Source: Thermoanaerobaculia bacterium (GTDB taxonomy: Bacteria; Acidobacteriota; Thermoanaerobaculia; Multivoradales; Multivoraceae). Taken from it: a DNA stretch of 64,000 bases. This document shows, in pieces, positions 28,531-37,001 of this stretch. The position numbers and the translations under genes are program-made. Each line of letters opens with the position of its first letter. The first letter of the stretch is position 1. The notes under the pieces were generated by a model. That model was not told the DNA's origin. It worked only from the letters and a program-made list of their open reading frames with translations, and made no database searches. The stretch covers positions 186,001 through 250,000 of the forward strand of contig JAJDUI010000010.1 of the NCBI GenBank assembly GCA_022826745.1, written 5' to 3'.

Positions 28531-29427
28531 ATGCCGAAAGCCGAAACCACCAGCGAAGAAACCAAGGAATGGGATGTCTTCGTATGCTATGCGTGGGAAG
28601 ATCAAGAAGAAGTGGCTCGGCCCTTGGCCACCTTCCTCCGCGACCTAGGGCTTCGAGTGTGGTACGACGAGATGGAACTCCGTGTCGGAGATCCCCTACG
28701 GAGGAAGGTCGATGCCGGGCTGACGCGATGCAAATTCGGTGTAGTCATACTCTCCGAGAGCTTCTTCGGGAAGCACTATCCGGAGTCGGAACTCGACGGG
28801 TTGGCGCAGCGGGAGCAAGACGGACAAGATCTCATCCTTCCTGTTTGGCATGACGTTGACGCGGAAGACGTGCGTCGCCACTCGCCGCGCTTAGCGGATC
28901 GTGTAGCTCTAAAGTGGCAGGACGGAATCTCCGTGGTCGTTACGGGATTGCTGAGAGTCATCGCGCCTGATGTTCTTCAGCAGGCAATCACACATGTTCA
29001 GGAACTAGCGGAAGACCTCCAGAAGGCCGAAGTTGCTCGTATCACGACAGGAGCTGAACTCGCGGAGCTGCTGGGTCGATGCGCTTTCTTCTTCTTCAAG
29101 GACGAGCCGCGCGACGAGGACGTGAGCCTTATCGGCGGCTTCCAGCAGGATCTGACGGACTGGTCGGACATTTGGGACGAGCTTGGCCCACTTCAGCGAG
29201 CGGAGGCTGCCAGTCAACTCTCGGAACAGCTTGAGGAGCTTCGCGTGCAGGGCTGGACGGTGCATGGACGTCCTGAGGAGTTACAGCGCACGATACGGGG
29301 AGAGCTAGTCGACTGGCCGATGGCGACCGTGGTTGTAGTACGTGGCGAACCCAGTTGTGTCCTGCATCTTGGGAACGGGCGCATTCAGATCATCCGAGAG
29401 GACGGCGAGTCGCTGACGGGAAAGTGA
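28531..29427 (+). CDS. TIR-domain protein, putative NAD-consuming or signalling effector
   Basis: A 298-aa protein. Residues 14-130 form a TIR domain: WDVFVCYAWEDQEEVARPL, LGLRVWYDEMELRVGDPLRR and GVVILSESFF. The catalytic Glu is probably E87 in YPESELDGLAQ, the position of the NADase glutamate. Residues 160-298 match no domain I know; they contain a coiled-coil-like HVQELAEDLQKAEVAR and a beta-rich end (ATVVVVRGEPSCVLHLGNGR). Base composition is low for this genome: 28561-28620 is 50% G+C by hand count. The gene converges on the SIR2 gene. TIR proteins next to SIR2 proteins recall Thoeris, but sizes and orientation differ, so the link is a hypothesis. Confidence 0.85.
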   Translation: MPKAETTSEETKEWDVFVCYAWEDQEEVARPLATFLRDLGLRVWYDEMELRVGDPLRRKVDAGLTRCKFGVVILSESFFGKHYPESELDGLAQREQDGQDLILPVWHDVDAEDVRRHSPRLADRVALKWQDGISVVVTGLLRVIAPDVLQQAITHVQELAEDLQKAEVARITTGAELAELLGRCAFFFFKDEPRDEDVSLIGGFQQDLTDWSDIWDELGPLQRAEAASQLSEQLEELRVQGWTVHGRPEELQRTIRGELVDWPMATVVVVRGEPSCVLHLGNGRIQIIREDGESLTGK

Positions 29428-29675
29428 TCGCCAATCTCCAACACCTCCAAGAGGTTGTGCCTCTCCTCAACGATCGATACGTGTTGGCCCACGACATCGA
29501 GCCCGGAACACGGTGCCCGGTGGCGATCGTCCTCGCACTCGAGGACCGCAGTAAAGGCGTTGCTCTTTCGGATTCTCTCCTTCTTGCAACGGCGGTCCGG
29601 GGTGGCGCGTTGAACCTTGGCATTGGCGCGCAGGGGGGAGCTGCGCTCCGCACGTCGCCATCGGCTCCGTGCTAG
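29424..29675 (+). CDS. Possible small protein downstream of the TIR gene
   Basis: An 83-codon frame from GTG 29424 that overlaps the TIR stop as GTGA and ends in a TAG whose CTAG is shared with the stop codon of the opposing SIR2 gene. The translation (IANLQHLQEVVPLLNDRYVL, then RSKGVALSDSLLLATAVRGG) has a plausible soluble character and many C/G third positions, but the last 20 residues are low in information. I recognise no family. The coupling geometry is the main support; it may be a chance frame filling the gap between convergent genes. Confidence 0.35.
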   Translation: MIANLQHLQEVVPLLNDRYVLAHDIEPGTRCPVAIVLALEDRSKGVALSDSLLLATAVRGGALNLGIGAQGGAALRTSPSAPC

Positions 29676-32600
29676 CCCTCCCATCCCTCCGCGATGTACC
29701 GCATCTCAGGTAATGGATCCCTCTCCGCCTCTCTAATCCACCTCGCTACGACTGGCTCCTCCCCCAGACCAGCGGCCTCCATCGCTATCGCCAGCTTGGC
29801 GCAGCGCCAGCGAAGCAGCGGCACATCGACCTCCTCGTGATCGACCCACGGTCGCTTGAAGAAAGGGTGCTGGTCGAAGTCTTCCTCGTACACGAGTTCT
29901 TCGATGAACCGCCCGAGGCTCTCCAACAGGGGCGCCCTTAGAACAGCGCGTTGCTCGGCACTCCCGTCCCCGTAGACCCAAGCAGCGATTTGCAGAGCAC
30001 TAGAGATAGAAGGCCACCTTCGATTGGCGAGAACGACGCCAATCTCGGCAAGCACCTCCTCTGGGACCGCCGGGACAAAAGGCTCAGATCGGCTCGCCTC
30101 CCGAAGCCAGAGGAACAGACCACTAGCGGCACTGTCAAGCGCAGCTCTGACCGTGCTGGCGAGCCCGGTCCGGAGCAGCGAGGCGAGCGCATCAAGCTGC
30201 GCACCATCCGAGCGCAGAATCCCGGGCGTCAGTTGGTAGGCTGGAGTCTCTGCGTCGCGTTCCTGTCGCACGCGCTGCCCCAAAGCCCGAGCGGCGACCG
30301 GCGACACTCTAAACTCGAGCAGCAAGGTCGCTACACCGTACAGTGCCTCGGCTCGCGGGCGGGCCTTCTCCGACGCTTCCCAGGGCAGGACCGGATGCAG
30401 ATCCGACTCCGCCCAGCGCTCCACGGCCATACGCAAGACTTCCACTTCGTCGCTCGTGAGCGCGACTCGAACACCGCGCTGCCGAAGCGCAGCGAGAGCA
30501 TCTCCTGCATTCGCGAGCAGCTTCTCGTGGGCCTCCTGGCCCACCTGGCTCCAGTCGTGCCGGTCGCTCCATGAGGCACGAAGCCGCTCCAGCGCGACAC
30601 CCGACTTGGGCTCAGGCAGCTTGGCGAACACCCACGGCCGGAGCTTCGTGTTCTCCGGGAGCATGGAAGTCTGCTGCCAACTCGACCCCCACAATGCGGC
30701 CGCTAGCCCGCTCTCCTCTGCGGCTGTGAACCGCTTCCATGGCGCCATCACCGAGAGTCGTCCCGAGGCTCGTTCCCGAGCCTCGCCGCCGGCCTCCAAG
30801 GCTCGGATCAGAAGGTCTACTACTGCTCGCCACTGTTGCGCATTCTCTTCGGAGCGCGCGGGAGCAGGACATCGCCTGTCGTCCGAGGACCGCTCCAGTA
30901 TCCAGGCAGGTTCCCGGAACTTGGCAACTGGCCGACCCACCGAGAAGTCGTCGAGCCCGACGATAGGTAGCCCTAGCAGATCGAGTACGTGTCGCTCCTG
31001 GGTTGCACGAGGCAGAGCCTCCCACGATCTCTGGAGGAGATTCCGCAGGGCATCCCAGAAGCTCAGATCGGCCGTCACTCGAGCGTCGCCGTAGAGCCGC
31101 TTCGCTAGTTCCAGCACTTCCTCCACTTCGTGGGGGCCGAGACGCACGACACAGCGTGAAAGAGCCTCCATGGCCGCACCCAGTCGGGCACGCCAGTACT
31201 CCGCCTCGACTCCGCCCCTGCTCGGTGGAAGACGCTCCAGTGCTTGCTCGACCAGGGACCGCTGGCGCTCCGCCAGGTCATGAACGAACTCTTGCTCAAG
31301 AAACGCCACTCCCGAGCGAGAGAACACCTTGGCCAAGCCCTCATCCGAAGCGCCCGCTGCGCATCGAGCCGTCAACCGCGCCGTCCATTCGGGGACATAC
31401 GGGCGAAGGGCATCCGATGCAGCCTTGAGCAAGTTGCTCCCAACCGCGTACTGCACCCGCCCGAAGACGGCACTCGGAACACCTGCAACTTCAGAGAATC
31501 GAACAGCACGAAGAGCCGCCTTGGCCCTGATGCCGGGCACGTTGCTGAAGCTGATCGTCTTCCCAGGTAACGTGCCGAGCTCAAATGGCTTCGACTTGGG
31601 CCTGTCACTCGGGCCGGCAGCGGCCGTCTCGTGGTGCCGAATGTCACCGAGCAGGTCGCAGCGATACGGCGCGAACTCCCTCCATCGCTCGTAGGGAGGG
31701 CCGAACGGGTCACCCGCAAGCAAGTGCCGTAGCCAAAGAGCCCACGCTTCCATCGAGGGAGCGGCCATGGACGCAGGATCCGACCGCCAGCCCCGAACGG
31801 CCTCGATGACTTCGTCGATCAGTCGCAGGGCCTCCTCGACGTCACCCAACTCGATCAAGAGTGCCGCTTTTCGCAGCCGCCAGCCGTGATCTTCTCCGCT
31901 GAGCTCCCACTTGCTGAGAAGCTCTTCCAGCCTCTTCCACTCCTGCCGGTTGAGGGCCCATAGACACTCTTCGTGGTGCATGCGCTGTCGGAGCTCGTGA
32001 TCGCCACTGTAGAACGGCTTCAACCGCGCCACGCGAAGACCGAACGTTTCCCGGTCGAAGTTCTGCCTTGCCGAGGTCACCAGGTAGGTAGCGACCGTCT
32101 TCCATTGGGCCGTGACCGTCTCCCAGTCAACGTCGTTCCGACTCTCGCCGCCTACCGTCCTTGAGTGAGGGTCGACGTCGTCGAAGACTTCCAGGAGTGG
32201 TCCCGCCAACTCCTCAAGGAGCGGGTCGAGCAGCGTCTCCCGGCGCCAGACCAGTTCCCGCAGCACGTCCAGGCGCTCAACAGCGTCGCCGGATTCTGGA
32301 AGCACCTTGACGATGACTTGCTCCCAAGAATCCGTGAGAGCCCGCATTCTCGGGGCGGCATCGAACGGCAGCACGAGCCAGTTCGGGTAGCACTCCCGGT
32401 TGTGCCGCCAGATCGCTGTGTTTTCGTGAATCTCCCTGAGCCTCGCAGCCGTGCCGGATACCGAACGCTCCGGCCACGACTCAGGAAGGGGGCCAGACGG
32501 CTCAACGCGACCGGTCGGCCAGAGAATCGATGAAATTCTAGTTTCCGGCACGTACGGCTCGGGCCATCGTTGCAGCTCGTACGTCGGTGGACTCTCGAGT

Positions 32601-33454
32601 GACTGGAGGATCCACTCAGTGGCCAACTCGTGCCGCTCTGTTTCGCCCTCGGGCCACGAGTCGCTGCCCGGGTGCAACGCCAGATCGATCGCCATGATGT
32701 TGCGTCGCAGCAGGGACTGGCGCTCTGATTCCCGCAGTCGTAACCAACCGGCCAAGTAGATCCTCGGTGCGTGCTCGCCTAGGTTGTCCCGCACCCAACC
32801 GGACCAGCGTTCGAAGTTGGGATCCTTCCCGGAGAAACCCAGCAGGAGAAATGTCGTCTCCATCAACGCCTGCCGGAGGAGATTCGCGAGTGGTTCCAAG
32901 GCGCCCGCGTACGTCCGGTAGTCCTCTCTGGTGACGATCAGGGGCTCGCATGCCGGGAAGGAACCGTGAAGCTTCACGATCCGGGGCGGATCTACGAGCG
33001 CCAAAGCACTGGGCCGCTCCAAGACTTGAAATCCCAAGTGATGTTCACCCGAACACCTCTCCAGCAGCGTGTCCCAGTTCGTAGTAAATACGTCGCGCCA
33101 CGGCAAGTTCAGTAGCCGACGATGGGCATCTCCCGGCTCAAACTCGTCATCCCGAACCTGCTTCATCAGGAAGTCGTTCAGAGCGGGCCGGCCCAATGTG
33201 TCTTCATACTCCTGGGCGAGCCTCGCCGGATCTACTGCCCAGACACTTCGGTCCGAGTTCTGGCCGAGACGTTCGGCCAACGCTTGCCCAAGTTGGTCCC
33301 AAGTCGGCATCGGCGCTGAGTCAGGGCTGGGCTTCCGGGCGTTTCTTGAGAATCCGCTGCCGATCAAGACAGAGGCCCGTTGATCCCGAAGGACGTCGCG
33401 AATCTCGTCGAGGTAGATCTGGCCTTGGAAGTCGCCGCTGAAGACGGAGTTCAT
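29672..33454 (-). CDS. Long SIR2-domain protein, putative NADase defence effector
   Basis: A 1260-aa protein with an N-terminal SIR2 domain (about 15-290): VLIGSGFSRNA (NAD-binding glycine loop), VFTTNWDTLLE (Asn126, Asp128), RIVKLHGSFP (His163) and FLLLGFSGKDPNFERW. These are the residues used for NAD+ hydrolysis in defence SIR2 proteins (Thoeris ThsA, DSR1/DSR2). The remaining roughly 950 residues are helical and repeat-like with no domain I can name, similar in size to the C-terminal sensor part of DSR proteins. Start ATG 33454 with AAGGGGA upstream. It follows the mod gene after 37 bases on the same strand, so it is probably co-transcribed with the type III RM locus. It converges with the TIR gene. 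Confidence 0.85.
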   Translation of the reverse strand: MNSVFSGDFQGQIYLDEIRDVLRDQRASVLIGSGFSRNARKPSPDSAPMPTWDQLGQALAERLGQNSDRSVWAVDPARLAQEYEDTLGRPALNDFLMKQVRDDEFEPGDAHRRLLNLPWRDVFTTNWDTLLERCSGEHHLGFQVLERPSALALVDPPRIVKLHGSFPACEPLIVTREDYRTYAGALEPLANLLRQALMETTFLLLGFSGKDPNFERWSGWVRDNLGEHAPRIYLAGWLRLRESERQSLLRRNIMAIDLALHPGSDSWPEGETERHELATEWILQSLESPPTYELQRWPEPYVPETRISSILWPTGRVEPSGPLPESWPERSVSGTAARLREIHENTAIWRHNRECYPNWLVLPFDAAPRMRALTDSWEQVIVKVLPESGDAVERLDVLRELVWRRETLLDPLLEELAGPLLEVFDDVDPHSRTVGGESRNDVDWETVTAQWKTVATYLVTSARQNFDRETFGLRVARLKPFYSGDHELRQRMHHEECLWALNRQEWKRLEELLSKWELSGEDHGWRLRKAALLIELGDVEEALRLIDEVIEAVRGWRSDPASMAAPSMEAWALWLRHLLAGDPFGPPYERWREFAPYRCDLLGDIRHHETAAAGPSDRPKSKPFELGTLPGKTISFSNVPGIRAKAALRAVRFSEVAGVPSAVFGRVQYAVGSNLLKAASDALRPYVPEWTARLTARCAAGASDEGLAKVFSRSGVAFLEQEFVHDLAERQRSLVEQALERLPPSRGGVEAEYWRARLGAAMEALSRCVVRLGPHEVEEVLELAKRLYGDARVTADLSFWDALRNLLQRSWEALPRATQERHVLDLLGLPIVGLDDFSVGRPVAKFREPAWILERSSDDRRCPAPARSEENAQQWRAVVDLLIRALEAGGEARERASGRLSVMAPWKRFTAAEESGLAAALWGSSWQQTSMLPENTKLRPWVFAKLPEPKSGVALERLRASWSDRHDWSQVGQEAHEKLLANAGDALAALRQRGVRVALTSDEVEVLRMAVERWAESDLHPVLPWEASEKARPRAEALYGVATLLLEFRVSPVAARALGQRVRQERDAETPAYQLTPGILRSDGAQLDALASLLRTGLASTVRAALDSAASGLFLWLREASRSEPFVPAVPEEVLAEIGVVLANRRWPSISSALQIAAWVYGDGSAEQRAVLRAPLLESLGRFIEELVYEEDFDQHPFFKRPWVDHEEVDVPLLRWRCAKLAIAMEAAGLGEEPVVARWIREAERDPLPEMRYIAEGWEG

Positions 33455-33491
33455 GGTCCCCTTCGGATTGGCTGATCCGCCGGAGAAGCGG

Positions 33492-36416
33492 CTAGACCCG
33501 AAACACCTTCATCACCTCGTCGCCGAGGTGGTTAATGACCTTGACGGCAATGCGGCCTGAACCGGGACGGTCGAAGGCTCGGGAGGTGTCGCTGCGGAGG
33601 GTCTCCCAAGCGTCGCGGTCGATCTCGGCCTTCAGGGTGGTCTTGAGGGACTTGTAGGGGTCGTTCGCGCCCAGAAAGTAGGCGTGGCGGACGAAGAAGC
33701 TCTCGCCGTCGTAGTCGGTGTCAATGAACCAGCAGGCGATACCTTCGGCGGAGTCGCTACGGACCTTGCCGGTGCGGGGGTCGAAGACGTCGACGCCGTT
33801 GAGCTTGACCTGGAACTGCTCGGGACCACCGTTGGCGTGCGGTAGAGGGCGGATCTCGATGTCGGGCTCGCCGAAGATGACGAAGAGGTTGCCTTTGCCA
33901 GTGTTCTTGAGATCCTCGGCCATGTGGAGGTCAGCGTTCATGCGCGCCTTGAGGACCGGAATGCGGCCGAGTTTGCTGAACTCGGAGGCGTGGGCGTCGT
34001 AGCTGAAGGCGCAGGAAATGAGGACATCGAAGCCGGCGTCTGCAGCTTCTCGAGCCGCTTCGACGAGGTCCGGGCGCGAGACGCTACCGAACTCGGGGCC
34101 GACCAGGATGGCGGCTCGCCGGTCTTCGCCGCTTCCCGCCTCCAGGTAGGTCCCCTCGGCAGCGATCATCCGGCCCGGCCAGCAACGGAGGGACGTGAAC
34201 TCGACCCGGTCTTCCCGGTGTGCCTGCTGGACGCCCGCCGTCCGGAGCTGTTCCAGAATCATGCCGCCGAAGTCCTGGCCGGTTCCGTTCGTCTTCCGCG
34301 CTTCGCCGACGGTGTCGACGAGGTTGTCCTCCTCGTCGACTAGGAGCGCCCGGTGGGGAGAGAGCGACTCTACCGTGAACGGGCCTGCGACCCGGACCTT
34401 CGTCCCGTCCTCGTAGGGCTTGTCGTAGAGATACTCAAAGTCGGCCTTCGCGGCTATCGAAGCGTCGATTTCCTTCTGCCGGGCGATGCGGGCCTCCCAG
34501 AAGACAGCCAGTGCGTCTGCGGCCTCCGCCGGCCACTCTGCCGGAGGCTCTCGCGGAACCTCCCACTCGAGCAGCGCGCTGGCGGAGGCCTCCTCGCCGG
34601 AAGGGAGCGTCACCTTTGCGCTAGGCGGCGCTCGGAAGTCGATCACCTCGCCTTTCCGGCCGCCGACCTGGACTTCCCAAGGCTGGCCGTGGCCAGCGAG
34701 CGCCCGGTTCAACCTCTCCAGAGCCTCTACTACTGCGAGCTGCCGCCGCTGCCAAATGACGTCGATCTCGGCGTTGTTGGCGATCGCCTTGAGAGTGATG
34801 TGAGGTACGCGCTGGTAGACGAAGCCCTGCCGCAGTCGGCCGTAGGTATCTGCGTTCTTCGGTGCGGTTCGCGTGACCTCGGCCTCCTTCTCCTGTCCCT
34901 CCCGACTGTCCGCGAGCACGTAGTAGGGATAGCGGGCACCCATGACACGAGCGCGAGCCAGCGCAAGAGCCACACGAGAGGTGTCGACCGTGATCCAGCG
35001 TCTGCCCCACTGCTCGGCGACGTAAGCGGTTGTGCCCGAGCCGCAGGTGGGATCGAGGACGAGGTCGCCTGGGTCGGTCGTCATCAGGACGCATCGCTGA
35101 ACGATCGTCGTGGACGTCTGTACGACGTAGATCTTCGGGTCAGCACGACTCGTGATTCCGCCCGAGACGTCGCTCCAGAAGCTGTCAATCTTGAGCGCGC
35201 CGAAGTCCCCGAAGTACTTTCGGAAACTGATGTTGCGTCCCGTTTCGAGGATGCGATCCGCGAACTCGACTCGTCGCATGCCGCGTATCGATGTGCGCCA
35301 ACCTCCCGCGGATGGCCGATACGAGACGCCGCGAAAAGCAACTGGGTACGTCGTAGTTGCCGACGCTGACCGGGAGGTCAGGCCCTGATCCCTGAACAAC
35401 ATGCTGCCAGGAGGTATCTGGGTCGCACCACCAACCTCTTCTCTCGTCACACGACGCTCAGTCAGGTCTTCTAGTCGGAGTTTCTTGTACCTGGTAGCGC
35501 CTTCCTTCCAAGGTCTCAGCAGCCGGAAGAGAGGACGGAACTTCGCCAAGCCTGGCACTCTGCAGTACCAAAGCAAGTAGTTGCTGGTGTTGTCGAGGTA
35601 TTGGGAGCCGAGCCCTATCGACGTCTTGTAGGGAATGAGGCTGACGAAACAGCTCTCCCCAAACACCTCGTCCATCAGCACCCGCACGCGATGCACGTTC
35701 TCGTCCCCGATCTGGACGAACACGGAGCCGCTCTCCGTTAGCAGTTCCCTCGCCATCAGCAGCCGGTCCCGCAGGTAGCCCAGATAGGAGTGGGTCTCAT
35801 CCCGCCAGGTGTCCCGGAACGCCTTGACCTGCTCCGGCTCGCGGGTGATGTGGTCGGCTTTGCCGTCCTTCACGTCGCGGCTACTCGTGGACCACTGGAA
35901 GTTCGAGTTGAACTTGATGCCATAGGGCGGGTCGATGTAGATGCACTGGACTTGGCCGCGTAGTCCCTCGCGGTTGGCTAGGGAAGCCATGACCTGGAGT
36001 GCGTCGCCGAGGATCATCCGGTTCGACCAGTTCGCCTCGTGCTGGTAGAACTCGGTGCGCGCCTCGGGCGACGGCAGGCCGTTGAAGTCGTCGAACAGTC
36101 CAGCCTGCGCCTCTGGCTCTTCGCCTTTGGCCTTCAGCCGCTTCAGGTCGTCGATCAACGCCTTCGGGTGGACCTTCTCCTGGATGAAGAGGGGCGGCGC
36201 CTGGACCTCCAGTTCCTCGTCGTAGCTCTTGCCGCGCCAGACGAGTTGCGGATCCAGATCGAGGTTCCGGCGCTCGATCGCGGCGCGGATCGGCAGTTGG
36301 TCCTCGGCGGCCATGACCGACTGGTGCTCGGCCGAGGGCAGATTCGGACGCTTCGCCTCGTCGTGGCGGAAGGACTCGACGCGCTTGGGCGACTTGGGTC
36401 TACGCTTCCTCGGCAC
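33492..36416 (-). CDS. mod: Type III restriction-modification DNA methyltransferase (Mod)
   Basis: A 974-aa N6-adenine/N4-cytosine methyltransferase of the beta class: catalytic YIDPPYGIKF (DPPY at 162-165) comes before the SAM-binding DPTCGSGTT (from Asp455). ANWSNRMILGDALQVM and DKADHITRE-like segments are typical of Mod subunits. Between the two motifs lies the target-recognition region (about 35,080-35,630), whose base composition is lower than that of the flanks (35461-35520 is 53% G+C, 36121-36180 62%). It is longer than many Mod proteins, with an extra C-terminal part ending LGDEVMKVFRV. Start GTG 36416, two bases after the stop of the RHH/DUF2442 gene. It partners the Res subunit encoded at 38507-41542. 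Confidence 0.92.
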   Translation of the reverse strand: MPRKRRPKSPKRVESFRHDEAKRPNLPSAEHQSVMAAEDQLPIRAAIERRNLDLDPQLVWRGKSYDEELEVQAPPLFIQEKVHPKALIDDLKRLKAKGEEPEAQAGLFDDFNGLPSPEARTEFYQHEANWSNRMILGDALQVMASLANREGLRGQVQCIYIDPPYGIKFNSNFQWSTSSRDVKDGKADHITREPEQVKAFRDTWRDETHSYLGYLRDRLLMARELLTESGSVFVQIGDENVHRVRVLMDEVFGESCFVSLIPYKTSIGLGSQYLDNTSNYLLWYCRVPGLAKFRPLFRLLRPWKEGATRYKKLRLEDLTERRVTREEVGGATQIPPGSMLFRDQGLTSRSASATTTYPVAFRGVSYRPSAGGWRTSIRGMRRVEFADRILETGRNISFRKYFGDFGALKIDSFWSDVSGGITSRADPKIYVVQTSTTIVQRCVLMTTDPGDLVLDPTCGSGTTAYVAEQWGRRWITVDTSRVALALARARVMGARYPYYVLADSREGQEKEAEVTRTAPKNADTYGRLRQGFVYQRVPHITLKAIANNAEIDVIWQRRQLAVVEALERLNRALAGHGQPWEVQVGGRKGEVIDFRAPPSAKVTLPSGEEASASALLEWEVPREPPAEWPAEAADALAVFWEARIARQKEIDASIAAKADFEYLYDKPYEDGTKVRVAGPFTVESLSPHRALLVDEEDNLVDTVGEARKTNGTGQDFGGMILEQLRTAGVQQAHREDRVEFTSLRCWPGRMIAAEGTYLEAGSGEDRRAAILVGPEFGSVSRPDLVEAAREAADAGFDVLISCAFSYDAHASEFSKLGRIPVLKARMNADLHMAEDLKNTGKGNLFVIFGEPDIEIRPLPHANGGPEQFQVKLNGVDVFDPRTGKVRSDSAEGIACWFIDTDYDGESFFVRHAYFLGANDPYKSLKTTLKAEIDRDAWETLRSDTSRAFDRPGSGRIAVKVINHLGDEVMKVFRV

Positions 36417-36418
36417 GG

Positions 36419-36961
36419 TCAGCGGTCGGGTTCGGACAGCGCCCGCTCCGTTTCGGGCGCCGGATTGTTCAAGGCCTGCTCGTACAGGTACTCCGGCGCG
36501 AGATCGGCGTCGGTCGGCCATGTGATCGTGTTCAACTCGCGATTGAGGCGAAACTGCCTGAACACAGCCACGTCCTGCAAGGGCTCGAAGACGCCCCGCC
36601 ATCGGTGGCCTTCCATGTCCAGCACACCAGCGCAGCCGTCCTCGAACTCCAGGCGAATGCGATGGCCTCCCAGCCAAGTCGCCTGCACAAGATCGGGCGT
36701 CACCGGCTCACTCCAGGTCAGCGACTCTTCTTCGCCCGGAGACACGGTCTGGGCACCCGCGAGCGTGTCGTCCAGCGCCGAGACGTCCGGGTCAGCCCCG
36801 TACATCGCGTCGAGGCTCTCCGCGATCCGGTCTCCGGAGTGTCTGGACACATAGTCCCTCACGGCCCTCGTGTAGAACTCGCTGCGCGAGATGCCCATCG
36901 ACCTGGCCGTCCGTTCCGCCAACTTGAACACGTCGTCGCGAATTGAGATTGCCGTCTTCAT
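36419..36961 (-). CDS. Ribbon-helix-helix antitoxin-like domain fused to DUF2442
   Basis: A 180-aa protein. MKTAISIRDDVFKLAERTAR and MGISRSEFYTRAVRDYVSRH (1-42) form a CopG/RHH-type DNA-binding domain of the antitoxin kind. IRLEFEDGCAGVLDMEGHRW through ITWPTDADLAPEYLYEQ (about 93-167) matches the DUF2442 pattern (a small domain often found with DUF4160 toxins). No toxin gene is adjacent, so it may instead regulate this operon. Start ATG 36961; a CATACT hexamer lies 7 bases upstream. It ends 2 bases before mod and begins 40 bases after the STAS-GHKL gene. The fusion appears genuine: no stop or frameshift is needed to join the parts. Confidence 0.75.
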   Translation of the reverse strand: MKTAISIRDDVFKLAERTARSMGISRSEFYTRAVRDYVSRHSGDRIAESLDAMYGADPDVSALDDTLAGAQTVSPGEEESLTWSEPVTPDLVQATWLGGHRIRLEFEDGCAGVLDMEGHRWRGVFEPLQDVAVFRQFRLNRELNTITWPTDADLAPEYLYEQALNNPAPETERALSEPDR

Positions 36962-37001
36962 TCGCGGAAGTATGCCCCCGGTGGCACGTACCGAGCCACG
37001 G

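Noticed and set aside
28531..33454. Canonical Thoeris call (ThsB/ThsA)
   Set aside because: The SIR2 protein is about 1260 aa with no recognisable SLOG domain and the genes are convergent rather than co-directional, so only a loose analogy is defensible.
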